A stretch of 64,000 bases of DNA from Acidocella sp. (lineage in GTDB: Bacteria > Pseudomonadota > Alphaproteobacteria > Acetobacterales > Acetobacteraceae). Position numbers and translations under genes: made by a program. The notes below the pieces were generated by a model. It did not search any database, was not told where the DNA came from, and was given only the letters and a program-made list of their open reading frames with translations. Where the stretch lies: the NCBI GenBank assembly GCA_027308685.1, contig DAIDEE010000042.1:1-64000 (forward strand), given 5' to 3'. The stretch's first letter is position 1, and every line of letters begins with the position of its first letter. Below are positions 18,288 through 29,324 of the stretch, piece by piece.

Positions 18288-19995
18288 CAGCCATCACAAA
18301 GTCTATGCTCCCGATAATTGCAATTAAATCTGCCAGAAATACTCCGCGCGAAATGAAAGGTATTGTCTGTAAATGCGCAAAAGATGGTGTACGAATTCTT
18401 ACCCGGTACGGGCATGTGCTTCCATCGCTGATCAGATAGTAGGTATTTAGCCCCTTCGTTGCCTCAATTGTGACAGACGCCTCGCCGGCTGGAATCACAG
18501 CGCCCCACGTAGCATTGATGAAATGCGGTATGAGGGTGTCGATATCTCTCAGTATCGCTTCACGCGGCATTGGCATAGCCAGAGGATGCATCGCTTTAAC
18601 CGGCCCAGATGGCATATTATCAACGCATTGCCTAATGATGCGCAGGCTCTCGCGCATCTCATCTAGCCTTAGCTTTACCCGGTTATAACAGTCACTACGT
18701 GTTGCGATGGGCACATCGAATTCAAGCTGATCGTACCCAGAGTATGGTTTGATTTTACGATAGTCGAAATTAACCCCCGTAGCGCGCAACCCCGGCCCGG
18801 TAATGCCCCAGTTGAGCGCTTCGGTTGATGTATATTCGCCAATACCAATCGTTCGGGCTTTGAAAATATGGTTACGCATAACCATTACTTCATACTCATC
18901 GAGACGTTTAGGCAGATAATTGATAAATTCACGTATTAGTCCTTCCCAGCCAATGGGCAAATCACCAGCGACACCACCAATACGGAACCACGCGGGATGC
19001 ATCCGAAAACCACAGATCGCCTCAATAATCTCCAGTGCACGTTCACGGTCACTGAAGGCATAAAAAACTGGTGACAGTTGCCCAACGTCCTGAACCATGG
19101 TTCCAAAAAATACCAAGTGGCTGATGATACGGAACATCTCAGCAAGTAATACTCGTATCATCTGGGCCCGGGCAGGTACCGTTATTCCAGCGAGTGTCTC
19201 GACGGCCATTACATACGGAAAGTTATTCATGACTCCAGCAACATAATCAATCCGATCACTGTACGGGATGAAACTATGCCATGACTGGCGCTCTCCAATT
19301 TTCTCGACGCCACGGTGGTGAAAGCCGATATCGGGTAACACATCGACAATTTCCTCACCACGAATTTTAATGACAAGGCGAAGAACTCCGTGAAGACTTG
19401 GATGATTGGGGCCAAGGTTCAAAATCATGGTTTCAGGGTCTTCGTCGTTGGTCAAACCAGCCATTACCGGAAGATTTTGCATAGCCGCCAATTCGGTGTT
19501 CATCATCTCATCAGACATAATAAACGGACCATTTTCGGTAGCTCGCGAAAATTGATCTTTGCGTAGTGGGTGTCCAACCCAACTTTCCGGCATAAGCATA
19601 CGCCGTAGGTCGGGGTGTCCTTCAAAGCAGATACCGAACATGTCCCAAACTTCACGTTCGTACCAATTTGCGTTAGGCCACAAATCTGTGAGGGTTGGAG
19701 CCGATAATGAGTCTGCGCGGAGTGGAACTTTAACCCTCATCTCAGCGCCGTCCTCAATGCGTAAGATGTGATAGACCAAAGTGAAATCGGTCATTTGCGG
19801 ATGCGTCATATGTACGCGTGCACGTTCATCGACGGCTGTAATATCCAGCAATGTACGATAATGTTGATCAATATTTGTTTTGATTGCAGTCATAAACGCA
19901 ACCAACTTTTCGGTCTCAACCCATACCGTATCAATGCCATCCTTCGTGGTCCTGGATGGAAATTTATATGTTAAGCGGGACACATCATCGGGCAT
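18274..19995 (-). CDS. nuoCD: NADH-quinone oxidoreductase fused subunit C/D
   Basis: A 573-residue fusion of the 30-kDa NuoC domain (~1-170, with WYEREVWDMFGICFEGHPDLRR) and the 49-kDa NuoD domain (~185-573, with LNLGPNHPSLHGVLRLV, GFHHRGVEKIGE and YSDRIDYVAG). NuoD lines the quinone site and is related to the NiFe hydrogenase large subunit. Its C-terminus VMADVDR is conserved. The fusion is typical of E. coli-type nuo operons. Many alphaproteobacteria keep two genes, so this helps narrow the host. It is two bases from nuoB. Confidence 0.96.
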   Translation of the reverse strand: MPDDVSRLTYKFPSRTTKDGIDTVWVETEKLVAFMTAIKTNIDQHYRTLLDITAVDERARVHMTHPQMTDFTLVYHILRIEDGAEMRVKVPLRADSLSAPTLTDLWPNANWYEREVWDMFGICFEGHPDLRRMLMPESWVGHPLRKDQFSRATENGPFIMSDEMMNTELAAMQNLPVMAGLTNDEDPETMILNLGPNHPSLHGVLRLVIKIRGEEIVDVLPDIGFHHRGVEKIGERQSWHSFIPYSDRIDYVAGVMNNFPYVMAVETLAGITVPARAQMIRVLLAEMFRIISHLVFFGTMVQDVGQLSPVFYAFSDRERALEIIEAICGFRMHPAWFRIGGVAGDLPIGWEGLIREFINYLPKRLDEYEVMVMRNHIFKARTIGIGEYTSTEALNWGITGPGLRATGVNFDYRKIKPYSGYDQLEFDVPIATRSDCYNRVKLRLDEMRESLRIIRQCVDNMPSGPVKAMHPLAMPMPREAILRDIDTLIPHFINATWGAVIPAGEASVTIEATKGLNTYYLISDGSTCPYRVRIRTPSFAHLQTIPFISRGVFLADLIAIIGSIDFVMADVDR

Positions 19996-19997
19996 TT

Positions 19998-20594
19998 TTA
20001 AATATGGTCCGGCAACCGTTGTGTTGTCATGGCCATCCGTTCTGTTTGTTTTAAATCTCTTTGTGATGATTTTGTATATTCAACAGGACCACTATCGCCA
20101 ATAGTCCAGCTAAGCGGCCGCCGCGTTGTGCCGATTGACTTCTGCAGGAGAATCAAACCTTCAAACAAGGCCTCAGGGCGTGGTGGGCAACCAGGCACAT
20201 AAACATCAACAGGTAGAATGCTATCAACCCCTTGGACTACGCTATAAACGTCGTACATGCCGCCCGAATTGGCGCACGAGCCCATTGAGATAACCCAGCG
20301 AGGTTCTAGCATTTGCTCATAGAGCAGCTTGACTACAGGGGCCATTTTTAAAAAAACTGTTCCTGCGATAACCATCACATCGGCCTGCCGGGGTGTCGCG
20401 CGCATCACTTCCGCGCCGTATCGGGCAATGTCGAACTTTGAAGTGAATGAGGTTGCCATTTCCACATAGCAGCACGATAGCCCGAAGTTGAATGGCCAAA
20501 GCGAGTTTTTACGTCCCCAACAGACAAGATCTTCTAATTTTCCAAACAAGATTTTTTGATGACCCGTCTCGGTAATTTGTGGCCTGTCATTCAT
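19998..20594 (-). CDS. nuoB: NADH-quinone oxidoreductase subunit B
   Basis: A 198-residue subunit that carries cluster N2, the last electron carrier before quinone. Ligand motifs are GLSCCYVEM (adjacent Cys pair), [12 protein letters not shown] and [13 protein letters not shown]. The start is the ATG overlapping the nuoA stop by four bases; a longer frame upstream runs through nuoA and is not conserved. The C-terminal ~35 residues are polar and variable, as in other NuoB proteins. Confidence 0.96.
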   Translation of the reverse strand: MNDRPQITETGHQKILFGKLEDLVCWGRKNSLWPFNFGLSCCYVEMATSFTSKFDIARYGAEVMRATPRQADVMVIAGTVFLKMAPVVKLLYEQMLEPRWVISMGSCANSGGMYDVYSVVQGVDSILPVDVYVPGCPPRPEALFEGLILLQKSIGTTRRPLSWTIGDSGPVEYTKSSQRDLKQTERMAMTTQRLPDHI

Positions 20595-20956
20595 TTGCGT
20601 ATCCTTGCAACCGGGCCCCACTCCAATGCGCCCGATCTCCACAAGTAGGCGAGCGCGGCTAGTAACAATAATAGAAATGCCATCATGCCGGCGTAGCCGG
20701 TCCAGCCAGCTGGATATACGGCAAGCGCCCAAGCAAAAACAAAAACCATTTCTAAATCGAATATAACATAAAACATTGCGACCAGAAAAAATTGGCTTGG
20801 AAATCTGATGGTGGTGTCGTGAAGAGGTAGAATGCCTGATTCAAACGGGTTAGGATCAGCCGGTCCTCGCCGCCTCGGTCCCAACAACCACGAAGCGCCT
20901 ATCATGACGCTTACCATGACGCAGATTGCCAACGTGTATAAACCGAGTCCTAACAT
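20591..20956 (-). CDS. nuoA: NADH-quinone oxidoreductase subunit A
   Basis: A 121-residue protein with three transmembrane helices and the loop [37 protein letters not shown], which has the conserved Glu-Ser-Gly and the Asp-Leu-Glu of the quinone-proximal loop. The ATG at 20956 shares its A with the TAA stop of the epimerase gene upstream (TAATG). Its translation is therefore probably coupled to the Calvin-cycle genes. No room exists for a separate nuo promoter or terminator at this junction. Confidence 0.95.
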   Translation of the reverse strand: MLGLGLYTLAICVMVSVMIGASWLLGPRRRGPADPNPFESGILPLHDTTIRFPSQFFLVAMFYVIFDLEMVFVFAWALAVYPAGWTGYAGMMAFLLLLLAALAYLWRSGALEWGPVARIRK

Positions 20957-21618
20957 TACACCACCGCACCACGTATAGCTGCTATGTTCGCGGCATACAT
21001 ACTCGGGCCGCCTTTGAAGATTGCTGACCCTGCAACCAATACGTCGGCTCCTGCGGCGACACATTGTGCGGCATTGTCGGAGGTAACACCGCCATCAAGT
21101 TCTAGCCGAATATCGCGATTACCGATCATTTGACGAACACGGCTGATTTTTGGCAGTTGCGATTTTAAGAAGCTTTGTCCACCAAATCCAGGATTTACGG
21201 TCATGATCAAAATCAGATCTACGCTGTCGATTACGTAGCGCAACACATCCTCATGTGTAGCTGGGCACAGTGAGACGCCAGCTTTTTTTCCAAGCGCCTT
21301 AATGGCTTGGATTGAACGATCAAGATGCACAACTGCTTCGGCATGAATAGTTATAATATCGGCACCTGCGTCTGCGAAGGCGGTAAAATATTGATCAGCC
21401 GGAGTGATCATCAGATGTACATCAAATATAGCATTAGTGTGTTTGCGCAGAGCTTTAACGACTGCGGGACCAATAGTAATGTTTGGTACAAAATGGCCAT
21501 CCATAACATCCACATGCACCCAGTCTGCGCCAGCGGCCACAATTGCACGGGTTTCTTCACCCAAGGCTGCAAAATCTGCAGATAAAATTGAAGGGGAGAT
21601 TAAAGGCGTTTTAGACAT
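20956..21618 (-). CDS. rpe: Ribulose-phosphate 3-epimerase
   Basis: A 220-residue TIM barrel that interconverts xylulose 5-phosphate and ribulose 5-phosphate in the regenerative part of the Calvin cycle (also called cbbE). Motifs are [33 protein letters not shown] (metal-binding His and Asp), [19 protein letters not shown] and [11 protein letters not shown]. The ATG at 21618 gives the standard N-terminus and overlaps cbbX by eight bases. The longer upstream frame is not conserved. It is the last cbb gene before nuoA. Confidence 0.96.
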   Translation of the reverse strand: MSKTPLISPSILSADFAALGEETRAIVAAGADWVHVDVMDGHFVPNITIGPAVVKALRKHTNAIFDVHLMITPADQYFTAFADAGADIITIHAEAVVHLDRSIQAIKALGKKAGVSLCPATHEDVLRYVIDSVDLILIMTVNPGFGGQSFLKSQLPKISRVRQMIGNRDIRLELDGGVTSDNAAQCVAAGADVLVAGSAIFKGGPSMYAANIAAIRGAVV

Positions 21619-22531
21619 TGTTTGGCCCTGCGCTGTCAGGCTGACCGCGGAATACGCGGCTTGCAAATATATCCTCGGGCTCAATTAACATCAGAGCTTC
21701 AGCGGCTACCGAACCCTCTTGTGCCATTAATCGTCCGGCTTGACGCAATCGTGCCCGATCCAATGCATTTCGGATCGATCTCGCATTAGAAAAATAGGGC
21801 TGTTCCCGCCGCAATTTAATATATTCTCCCATCGCGTCCTTGGCGGCGTTGCTCAAGCGATAATTTTGTCGCTGCAGCATAGTCTCACTGATATGCAATA
21901 GCTCTTCGTTATTATAGTCAGGAAAGTCGATATGATGAGCAATACGCGAACGAAACCCAGGGTTGAGTGAGAAAAAATTGTCCATGCGATCAGCATAACC
22001 AGCCAATATCACGACAAGATCTTCGCGTTGATTCTCCATCACCTGTAGTAATATCTCGATCGCTTCTTGACCGTAATCACGTTCATTGTCAGGCCTATAA
22101 AGATAATAGGCTTCATCGATGAACAAAACGCCTCCAATGGCTTTTTTCAGAATCTCTTTTGTTTTAGGAGCGGTATGACCAATATACTGCCCTACCAGAT
22201 CATCGCGCGTTACTGAGATCAGCTGTCCTTGCCGTACAAACCCAAGAGCTTTCAAAATTCCTGCCATACGCAGCGCTACGGTAGTTTTACCAGTTCCTGG
22301 GTTGCCAGTGAAAGACATATGTAATGTTGGAGTCTCGGTTGCGAACCCAAGCCGTTGTCGCACACGTTCGATCAGTAACAAGGAAGCTATCTCCCTGATA
22401 CGCGACTTGACAGGCTTTAAGCCGACCAGGTCTTGATCGAGGCCATAGAGGTACGTCTCCAAACCTGCGCCCGCAAATTCTGCGCGCAGGTCTATCAGTG
22501 TTTCCGATTTCGGTATTTGCGCAAAAGACAT
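21611..22531 (-). CDS. cbbX: Red-type RuBisCO activase CbbX (AAA+ ATPase)
   Basis: A 306-residue AAA+ ATPase. Walker A is [13 protein letters not shown], Walker B is [13 protein letters not shown], and the arginine-finger region is [17 protein letters not shown]. CbbX pulls the C-terminus of red-type RuBisCO large subunits to release inhibitory sugar phosphates, and is itself activated by ribulose bisphosphate. The start at 22531 has GAGGAA at good distance; a TTG start seven codons earlier is less likely. It follows cbbS by 63 bases, the usual red-type order cbbLSX. Confidence 0.95.
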   Translation of the reverse strand: MSFAQIPKSETLIDLRAEFAGAGLETYLYGLDQDLVGLKPVKSRIREIASLLLIERVRQRLGFATETPTLHMSFTGNPGTGKTTVALRMAGILKALGFVRQGQLISVTRDDLVGQYIGHTAPKTKEILKKAIGGVLFIDEAYYLYRPDNERDYGQEAIEILLQVMENQREDLVVILAGYADRMDNFFSLNPGFRSRIAHHIDFPDYNNEELLHISETMLQRQNYRLSNAAKDAMGEYIKLRREQPYFSNARSIRNALDRARLRQAGRLMAQEGSVAAEALMLIEPEDIFASRVFRGQPDSAGPNNV

Positions 22532-22594
22532 TTCTAGAGTTTCCTCATCCAACGTTTATTTGCTGGATATTTGGGTCAGTCGAGACATAAATGG

Positions 22595-23014
22595 TTATTT
22601 GTATCGGGAGCCTTCTGGCTTTTCCATCACATAAGCACGGGTTTCATAGCGCAAATTCCGACCATCGGTTTCCTGACGGGTCAACATGAAGCCTGGCTCG
22701 GTAGTAGGCCGCTGAACAATAAATGACATGCGCAGAGACTCCCACGTATGCGTAGCGTCGAAGGCGCACATACGAATATAGGATTCTTCTTTCATTCTTC
22801 GACACTCGTTAAGTTCACCCATAATCGCTTTTGCATCCTTGATATCAAACATCGGATGGCCCCACATCTCCCAATAAGTGTTGCGCGGGTGCGGGTCGTC
22901 GGTATATTCTAGGCTCACAGCCCAGCCATTATCCAGGCAATATTGAATTTGTTTTGATATCTGTAAATCTGTTAAATCCGGTAGGTACGAAAAACAACCT
23001 TGAGTAATACGCAT
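22595..23014 (-). CDS. cbbS: RuBisCO small subunit, red-type
   Basis: A 139-residue small subunit starting MRITQGCFSYLPDLTD, the N-terminus typical of form IC/ID proteins. It carries the C-terminal extension (ending in the segment around RYETRAYVMEKPEGSRYK) that forms the beta-barrel around the central pore of red-type enzymes. WEMWGHPMFDIKDAKAIM is conserved. AGGAG precedes the start and only 11 bases separate it from cbbL. Confidence 0.96.
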   Translation of the reverse strand: MRITQGCFSYLPDLTDLQISKQIQYCLDNGWAVSLEYTDDPHPRNTYWEMWGHPMFDIKDAKAIMGELNECRRMKEESYIRMCAFDATHTWESLRMSFIVQRPTTEPGFMLTRQETDGRNLRYETRAYVMEKPEGSRYK

Positions 23015-23025
23015 TGTAAATCTCC

Positions 23026-24516
<1,491 letters not shown>

Positions 24517-25596
24517 TTATGCAGCGTGTTCGGCAGCAAAAACGTGATCCAGGCAGCCGCTTGTGTATTGTTTTGCCATTGTTGCTAGTGAAATTGGCTT
24601 GATTTTGGATGCCTTGCCCGCTGTTCCAAAAGCCTCAAACCGGTTCGCACACAAATCGCGCAGGGCCGTCATTGACGGCTTCATGAACGCCCGTGGATCG
24701 AATTCGGATTTTTTGTGCATCGCCACACTTCGGATTGCCGCTGCCATCGCGATTCTGCAATCAGTGTCGATATTAACCTTGCGAACGCCATGCTTGATGC
24801 CGATCAGTATTTCTTCAATTGGCACGCCCCAGGTCTGCGGCATTTCACCGCCAGCAGCGTTAAAGGCGTCCTGCAGCTCCTGCGGCACCGACGATGATCC
24901 ATGCATGACCAGATGCAATCCCGGCATACGATCATGAATCGTACGAACTACGTCTAGGGCCAAAATTGCGCCGTCAGGCCTACGTGAGAATTTATAGGCG
25001 CCGTGCGATGTTCCCATGGCAACGGCCAGGGCATCGACCTTGGTGGCGCGAACAAAATCAACTGCTAGGTCGGGGTCGGTTAGTAACTGGTCGTGCGATA
25101 ATTTTCCCTCTGCGCCATGTCCATCTTCAGCTTCACCCATGCCGGTTTCGAGACTGCCTAGAACGCCGAGCTCGCCTTCCACCGAGACGCCGATGCGATG
25201 CGCCATGTCTGCAACCCGTGTTGTAATGGCCACGTTATAGTCATAGCTTGCAGGCGTTTTAGCATCACCCATCAGCGAGCCATCCATCATAACGCTAGTG
25301 TATCCGTGCTGTATCGCCGAGAGGCAGGTGGTCTCATCGTTACCGTGATCCTGATGCAAGCAGATCGGAATTTGTGGATTCATAATTTCCGCAGCTTCGA
25401 TCATTTTTGTCAGCATCACATCCCCTGCATAAGCACGCGCCCCACGAGACGCTTGCAAAATTATCGGCGCGTCAGTAACGGCTGCGGCTGCCATGATGGC
25501 CAACACCTGCTCCATACTGTTTATGTTGAACGCCGGGATGCCGTAATTATATTCCGCGGCGTGATCTAATAATTGTCGAAGGCTTACCCTTGCCAT
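24517..25596 (-). CDS. fba: Fructose-bisphosphate aldolase, class II
   Basis: A 359-residue zinc-dependent aldolase (cbbA) that condenses triose phosphates to fructose 1,6-bisphosphate and also makes sedoheptulose bisphosphate. Class II motifs are [20 protein letters not shown] (zinc-ligand His), [32 protein letters not shown] and [16 protein letters not shown] precedes the ATG. It lies between prk and cbbL in the operon. Confidence 0.96.
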   Translation of the reverse strand: MARVSLRQLLDHAAEYNYGIPAFNINSMEQVLAIMAAAAVTDAPIILQASRGARAYAGDVMLTKMIEAAEIMNPQIPICLHQDHGNDETTCLSAIQHGYTSVMMDGSLMGDAKTPASYDYNVAITTRVADMAHRIGVSVEGELGVLGSLETGMGEAEDGHGAEGKLSHDQLLTDPDLAVDFVRATKVDALAVAMGTSHGAYKFSRRPDGAILALDVVRTIHDRMPGLHLVMHGSSSVPQELQDAFNAAGGEMPQTWGVPIEEILIGIKHGVRKVNIDTDCRIAMAAAIRSVAMHKKSEFDPRAFMKPSMTALRDLCANRFEAFGTAGKASKIKPISLATMAKQYTSGCLDHVFAAEHAA

Positions 25597-25617
25597 TATA
25601 ATCTCCTGTCGAGTGGA

Positions 25618-26496
25618 TTACCGCTTAGCGCGTCGTTTGCGTTCCACGAGTTGCAGAATCAGGGGCGTTAAAATCAGTTGCATCGCGAGATCAAACTTAT
25701 TTCCTGGCACTGCGATTGAGTTTGCCCGGGACATGAAACTGTTATGCAACATCGACAACAAATAAGGAAAATCAATCCCATGTGGATCTTTGAAGCGGAT
25801 GACTACGATTGATTCGTCTGGTGTTGGAATCGTGCGTGCAATAAACGGGTTTGATGTATCGACAGTGGGGACGCGTTGGAAGTTCACATCGGTCTCAGTA
25901 AATTGCGGGCAGATATAATGGACATAATCTGGCATCCGCCGTAAAATTGTATCCATAACGGCTTCGGTGGTATAATGCCTGGCTTTTTTGTCACGATGGA
26001 TTTTTTGAATCCATTCGAGATTGATGACAGGCACAACGCCAATTTTCAAATCAGCATGCATTCCTGTGTCGATATTCTCGTGTTTAACGGCGCCGTGCAG
26101 GCCTTCATACAACAGTATATCGGTAGGTGATGGCAGGTCTTTCCAATCAGTGAACGTGCCCGGCTTTCCACCATATTGCTCTGCCTCAAGTTCATCATGA
26201 ACATAATGCCGATGCCGACCAGTGCCGGTTTCGCCATAACTACGAAAAACATCCTGCAATTCGGCTAACAAGTTAGTTTCAGGACTAAAATGACTAAAAT
26301 GATTATTACCTTTGGCACTTGCTTCAGCCATTTGCTTTTTCATTTCAGCGCGGTTGTAACGATGAAAAGAGTCACCTTCCAAGTATGCAGCGGTGATATT
26401 TTCTCGCCGGAATATTTGCACGAACACGTCGCGGACTGACGAAGTGCCCGCGCCAGATGATCCGGTAACGGATATAATTGGATGTTCCTGGCTCAT
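25618..26496 (-). CDS. prk: Phosphoribulokinase
   Basis: A 292-residue octameric-type phosphoribulokinase (cbbP) that makes the RuBisCO substrate from ribulose 5-phosphate and ATP. The P-loop reads GSSGAGTSSV; the Thr where many P-loops have Lys is normal for proteobacterial forms. Other motifs are EGDSFHRYNRAEM, FSPETNLL and LLYEGLHGAV. Such enzymes are activated by NADH, which would tie it to complex I. The start overlaps the fbp stop by four bases (ATGA). Confidence 0.96.
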   Translation of the reverse strand: MSQEHPIISVTGSSGAGTSSVRDVFVQIFRRENITAAYLEGDSFHRYNRAEMKKQMAEASAKGNNHFSHFSPETNLLAELQDVFRSYGETGTGRHRHYVHDELEAEQYGGKPGTFTDWKDLPSPTDILLYEGLHGAVKHENIDTGMHADLKIGVVPVINLEWIQKIHRDKKARHYTTEAVMDTILRRMPDYVHYICPQFTETDVNFQRVPTVDTSNPFIARTIPTPDESIVVIRFKDPHGIDFPYLLSMLHNSFMSRANSIAVPGNKFDLAMQLILTPLILQLVERKRRAKR

Positions 26497-27542
26497 GCAA
26501 GCGACGCCGCCGCAACGGCGCCTTTTCTGAAGAGTGAACGAGTTTGAAATAGCGGCGACTCTTGTGGTGTTGGAGACATGTACGCCGCCGTGACGCGGGC
26601 CACCTCATTGGCTGAGCCGAATACAAGAGGGCTTCGCTGATGCAGTTCGGTTGGTACGATGTCTAAAATTGGTTTACGGCCATCAGTCGCAGCGGCACCA
26701 GCCTGCTCCATGAGCATTGCAACAGGATTAGCCTCGTAAATCAGCCGTAAGCGGCCGCGGGCATATCCGCGGCGGTAGTCACCCGGATATAAGTAGATGC
26801 CGCCACGCACCAAAATCCGGAAGGCATCGCCAACCATGGAAGCCAGCCAACGGGTATTGAAGTCCTGGCCACGCGGCCCGCCAGCGCCCATCATTAATTC
26901 TGAAACATACGCGCGAATTTCGGGTTCCCAGTGGCGTTGGTTGGAACTGTTAATTGCGTATTCCTTGGTGTCCACAGGCACCTGGACATTCCCACCATTG
27001 CACATATACGCCCCGCTCTCGGGGTCTAGTGTAAAAATCCGGGTACCGTCGCCCAACGTGAGGGCTAGGGCTGTTTGCGGTCCATATATCAAGTATCCAG
27101 CCGCCAACTGTTTCCGGCCTGTCTGTAAAAACGGATTTTCGCCAATGGCAGGCAGAATTGAAAAAATTGTGCCGATCGGCGCCAAAGTGTCGATGTTGGA
27201 GGACCCGTCCAGCGGGTCGACAGCCACCGCAATTGACCCTGACGGGTCTAAAACTTCAAAGTCCAAAGCCTCTTCAGAAGCAAATTGTCGCACGCCGGCT
27301 TCACGTAATGCGTCGCGAACAATGTCGTGCGTCATCACGTCCATGGTTTTTTGACCATCACCATCTAAGGATTCGCCAACCCGGCCCGACAGTGCGCCTG
27401 CCAGAGACCCACGCGCCAAAATTTTTGCGATTTTGCGTCCGGCATTAGAGAGCTCAAGAACTGCTCGGCATACGGGCAATACCTGGGGCTTGCGCGCAGC
27501 ACACATATCCAAATAGGATTCGAGCCTTAATGCGTCTTTCAT
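26493..27542 (-). CDS. fbp: Fructose-1,6-bisphosphatase, class I
   Basis: A 349-residue class I phosphatase (cbbF). The metal-binding motif [22 protein letters not shown] is intact, as are the earlier acidic segment ([19 protein letters not shown]) and the substrate-binding region [37 protein letters not shown]-like stretch around residues 255-290. The ATG at 27542 has GAGGAAA ten bases upstream; an earlier in-frame ATG is possible. It is the promoter-proximal gene of the cbb-nuo operon. Confidence 0.95.
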   Translation of the reverse strand: [349 protein letters not shown]

Positions 27543-27628
27543 TGTCGTTTCCTCTAGCCGTTTCAACTGTTTTTGGTTTTATCAAAGCAGCTGGTTTTTA
27601 GATTTTCTATAACATTAACCTTATGCTG

Positions 27629-27647
27629 CTTATTTCGAGGAAATAAG
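27629..27647. promoter_or_regulatory. Inverted repeat, candidate CbbR operator
   Basis: CTTATTT and AAATAAG flank a five-base spacer CGAGG, a perfect 7-base-pair dyad. Within it TTA-N11-TAA resembles LysR-type sites. It lies 87-105 bases upstream of the fbp start codon. Binding by CbbR is inferred from position only. Confidence 0.4.
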
Positions 27648-27901
27648 TAAAGTTGAATTATCTTTTAATACTATTCAGAATTGCTTAATCGTATTGCTTG
27701 GAGAGTGCGGGCTGTGCCGTGTCTCTGTCGGCCTCAAGGCTGCGCTCGGACCCGATATCGTCGTTAAGCCTTGAATTATTGGTGATCTTATCAGTCGTAA
27801 ACGCCCGTCACGCCTGTCATCTCGTGCTGGTTTTTCTGCCATCGCCCGCATAACAGTTTCATAACAAAGCTAATTAACTACCCAACGCGCTGTCAGTGCC
27901 C

Positions 27902-27915
27902 TTGATATGGGTCAA
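27902..27915 (+). promoter_or_regulatory. FNR/FixK-type box upstream of hypC
   Basis: TTGATATGGGTCAA differs from the palindromic TTGAT-N4-ATCAA consensus at one base. A possible extended -10 (TGCTATGCA, hexamer 27938-27943) begins exactly 22 bases after the box, the class II activation geometry. The hypC start is at 27996. Confidence 0.6.
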
Positions 27916-27995
27916 TGTAAAAAAATACCCTGTTTGCTATGCAGTGAGTTGAGCAGGCAGGGTAAATGACGCGGCCTGCCACTGGGGGATATGGC

Positions 27996-28226
27996 ATGTG
28001 CCTAAGCGTTCCGATGCAGATTATCGCAATTGATGGGTTCAGCGCTGAATGCGAGGCGCGTGGCGTTCGGCGTACCGTGAGCCTGTTTATGATCGAGGAT
28101 GACGAGGTGGCGGTCGGTGATTTCGTCATGGTTCATGTTGGTTACGCGTTGCGGAAAATTTCCGCGGACGATGCCCGTACGAGTTGGCAGTTAATCGACG
28201 AAATTTTGGCTGTTACCGCATCATGA
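27996..28226 (+). CDS. hypC: Hydrogenase maturation chaperone HypC
   Basis: A 76-residue protein starting MCLSVPMQI. The Cys after the initiator Met binds the Fe(CN)2CO precursor and the hydrogenase large subunit with HypD. The start at 27996 follows a GGGGGA site; an upstream in-frame ATG would bury the essential Cys. The body (GVRRTVSLFMI, VGDFVMVHVGYALRKIS) is typical. Its stop overlaps the hypD start (ATGA). Confidence 0.95.
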   Translation: MCLSVPMQIIAIDGFSAECEARGVRRTVSLFMIEDDEVAVGDFVMVHVGYALRKISADDARTSWQLIDEILAVTAS

Positions 28227-29320
28227 CCGAGGATATGGCGGCGGCTAGGTTATGGTTGTCGCGGATCCACGAATTGCCGATCCGTGAGTCGATTGCCGTG
28301 ATGAACGTATGCGGCGGGCATGAGCGAAGCCTTACGATGTTGGGTTTGCGAGCGGTGTTACCGGAGACAGTAAGGCTGATTCCCGGTCCTGGCTGTCCGG
28401 TCTGCGTCTGCCCCGAGGAAGATATTGCAGACGCCATTGCGATTGCGATGAGCGGCAATGCTACTTTGGTCGCGTTTGGCGATATGCTGCGGGTGCCGAT
28501 GAATGCTTCAAAAGATGCAATTAATACTCTGGCAGGCGCACGTGCCGCTGGTGCCGATGTCAGGCCGATTAGCAGCCCGCAGGAAGCCCTGGCCACCGCC
28601 CGGGAGCATTCAGAGCGTCAGGTGGTATTTTTTGTGGCGGGGTTTGAAACAACCATCGCGCCAGTCGCAGCAATGTTGGCAGAGGGCGTGCCGGATAATT
28701 TGTCGGTGTTGCTGGCCGCCCGGCTTACCTGGCCGGCGGTGAACATGCTGCTGCAAGACCCCGAAGCCGCGCTGGATGCGCTGATCGCCCCCGGTCATGT
28801 GGCCACTGTGATGGGGGCTGAGGAGTGGCGGTTTATTGCGGATACCTATCATTTGCCGGTAGCTGTGGCCGGATTCACGGCCGTGAGTCTGCTGGCGGCG
28901 TTGTATTCGGTGTTGCGTCAAAAGCTCGAAAATCGGCCTTTTCTCGATAATTGCTACCCTGAATTGGTGCGGCCGCAGGGTAACCAAAGGGCGCGGCGAT
29001 GGTTGAACGAGGTGTTGGAGGTCGTACCTGCCAACTGGCGCGGTATTGGGGTGATTCCAGCTTCTGGTTTTGGTTTGCGTGGCGTTTGGCAGCGTTACGA
29101 CGCGCGCCAGCGCTTCGAGGTTCTTGCTGCACCGCGCAAGCGGATCGGCGAGATGCCACCGGGTTGCGATTGTGCGGCTGTAGTGTTGGGTAAGCGTACC
29201 CCCGAGCAATGCCGCTTATACGGTAAGGCCTGTACCCCACCTCATCCGGTAGGGCCGTGCATGGTTTCTGATGAGGGCGCGTGCCACATTTGGTGGCAAG
29301 CTGGTTTGCGCGCGGCCTGA
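28223..29320 (+). CDS. hypD: Hydrogenase maturation iron-sulfur protein HypD
   Basis: A 365-residue scaffold on which the Fe(CN)2CO group is assembled. Motifs include MNVCGGHERSLT (iron-binding Cys), LIPGPGCPVCVCPEEDI (redox Cys pair) and the C-terminal cluster region around MPPGCDCAAVVLGKRTPEQCRLYGKACTP with 4Fe-4S ligands. The ATG at 28223 overlaps the hypC stop. It is followed four bases later by hypF. Confidence 0.95.
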   Translation: MTEDMAAARLWLSRIHELPIRESIAVMNVCGGHERSLTMLGLRAVLPETVRLIPGPGCPVCVCPEEDIADAIAIAMSGNATLVAFGDMLRVPMNASKDAINTLAGARAAGADVRPISSPQEALATAREHSERQVVFFVAGFETTIAPVAAMLAEGVPDNLSVLLAARLTWPAVNMLLQDPEAALDALIAPGHVATVMGAEEWRFIADTYHLPVAVAGFTAVSLLAALYSVLRQKLENRPFLDNCYPELVRPQGNQRARRWLNEVLEVVPANWRGIGVIPASGFGLRGVWQRYDARQRFEVLAAPRKRIGEMPPGCDCAAVVLGKRTPEQCRLYGKACTPPHPVGPCMVSDEGACHIWWQAGLRAA

Positions 29321-29324
29321 ACCA

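Larger units (their letters stand above)
27543..27995. promoter_or_regulatory. Divergent control region between the cbb-nuo and hyp operons
   Basis: This 453-base gap carries the promoters for fbp (minus strand) and hypC (plus strand). On the fbp side an inverted repeat lies at 27629-27647. On the hyp side an FNR-like box lies at 27902-27915. The middle part (27660-27890) has no open frame with family resemblance and no clear RNA structure. Confidence 0.55.

Noticed and set aside
18274-19995. NuoC/NuoD read as two genes joined by an error
   Set aside because: The fusion has an intact linker and matches the known fused NuoCD of E. coli-type operons.
25618-26496. Phosphoribulokinase P-loop without Lys taken as a broken active site
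   Set aside because: GSSGAGTS is the normal motif in proteobacterial octameric phosphoribulokinases.
27585-27631. AAGCAGC ... GCTGCTT inverted repeat with 33-base spacing near fbp
   Set aside because: Seven-base arms so far apart can arise by chance. The tighter dyad at 27629-27647 is a better operator candidate.
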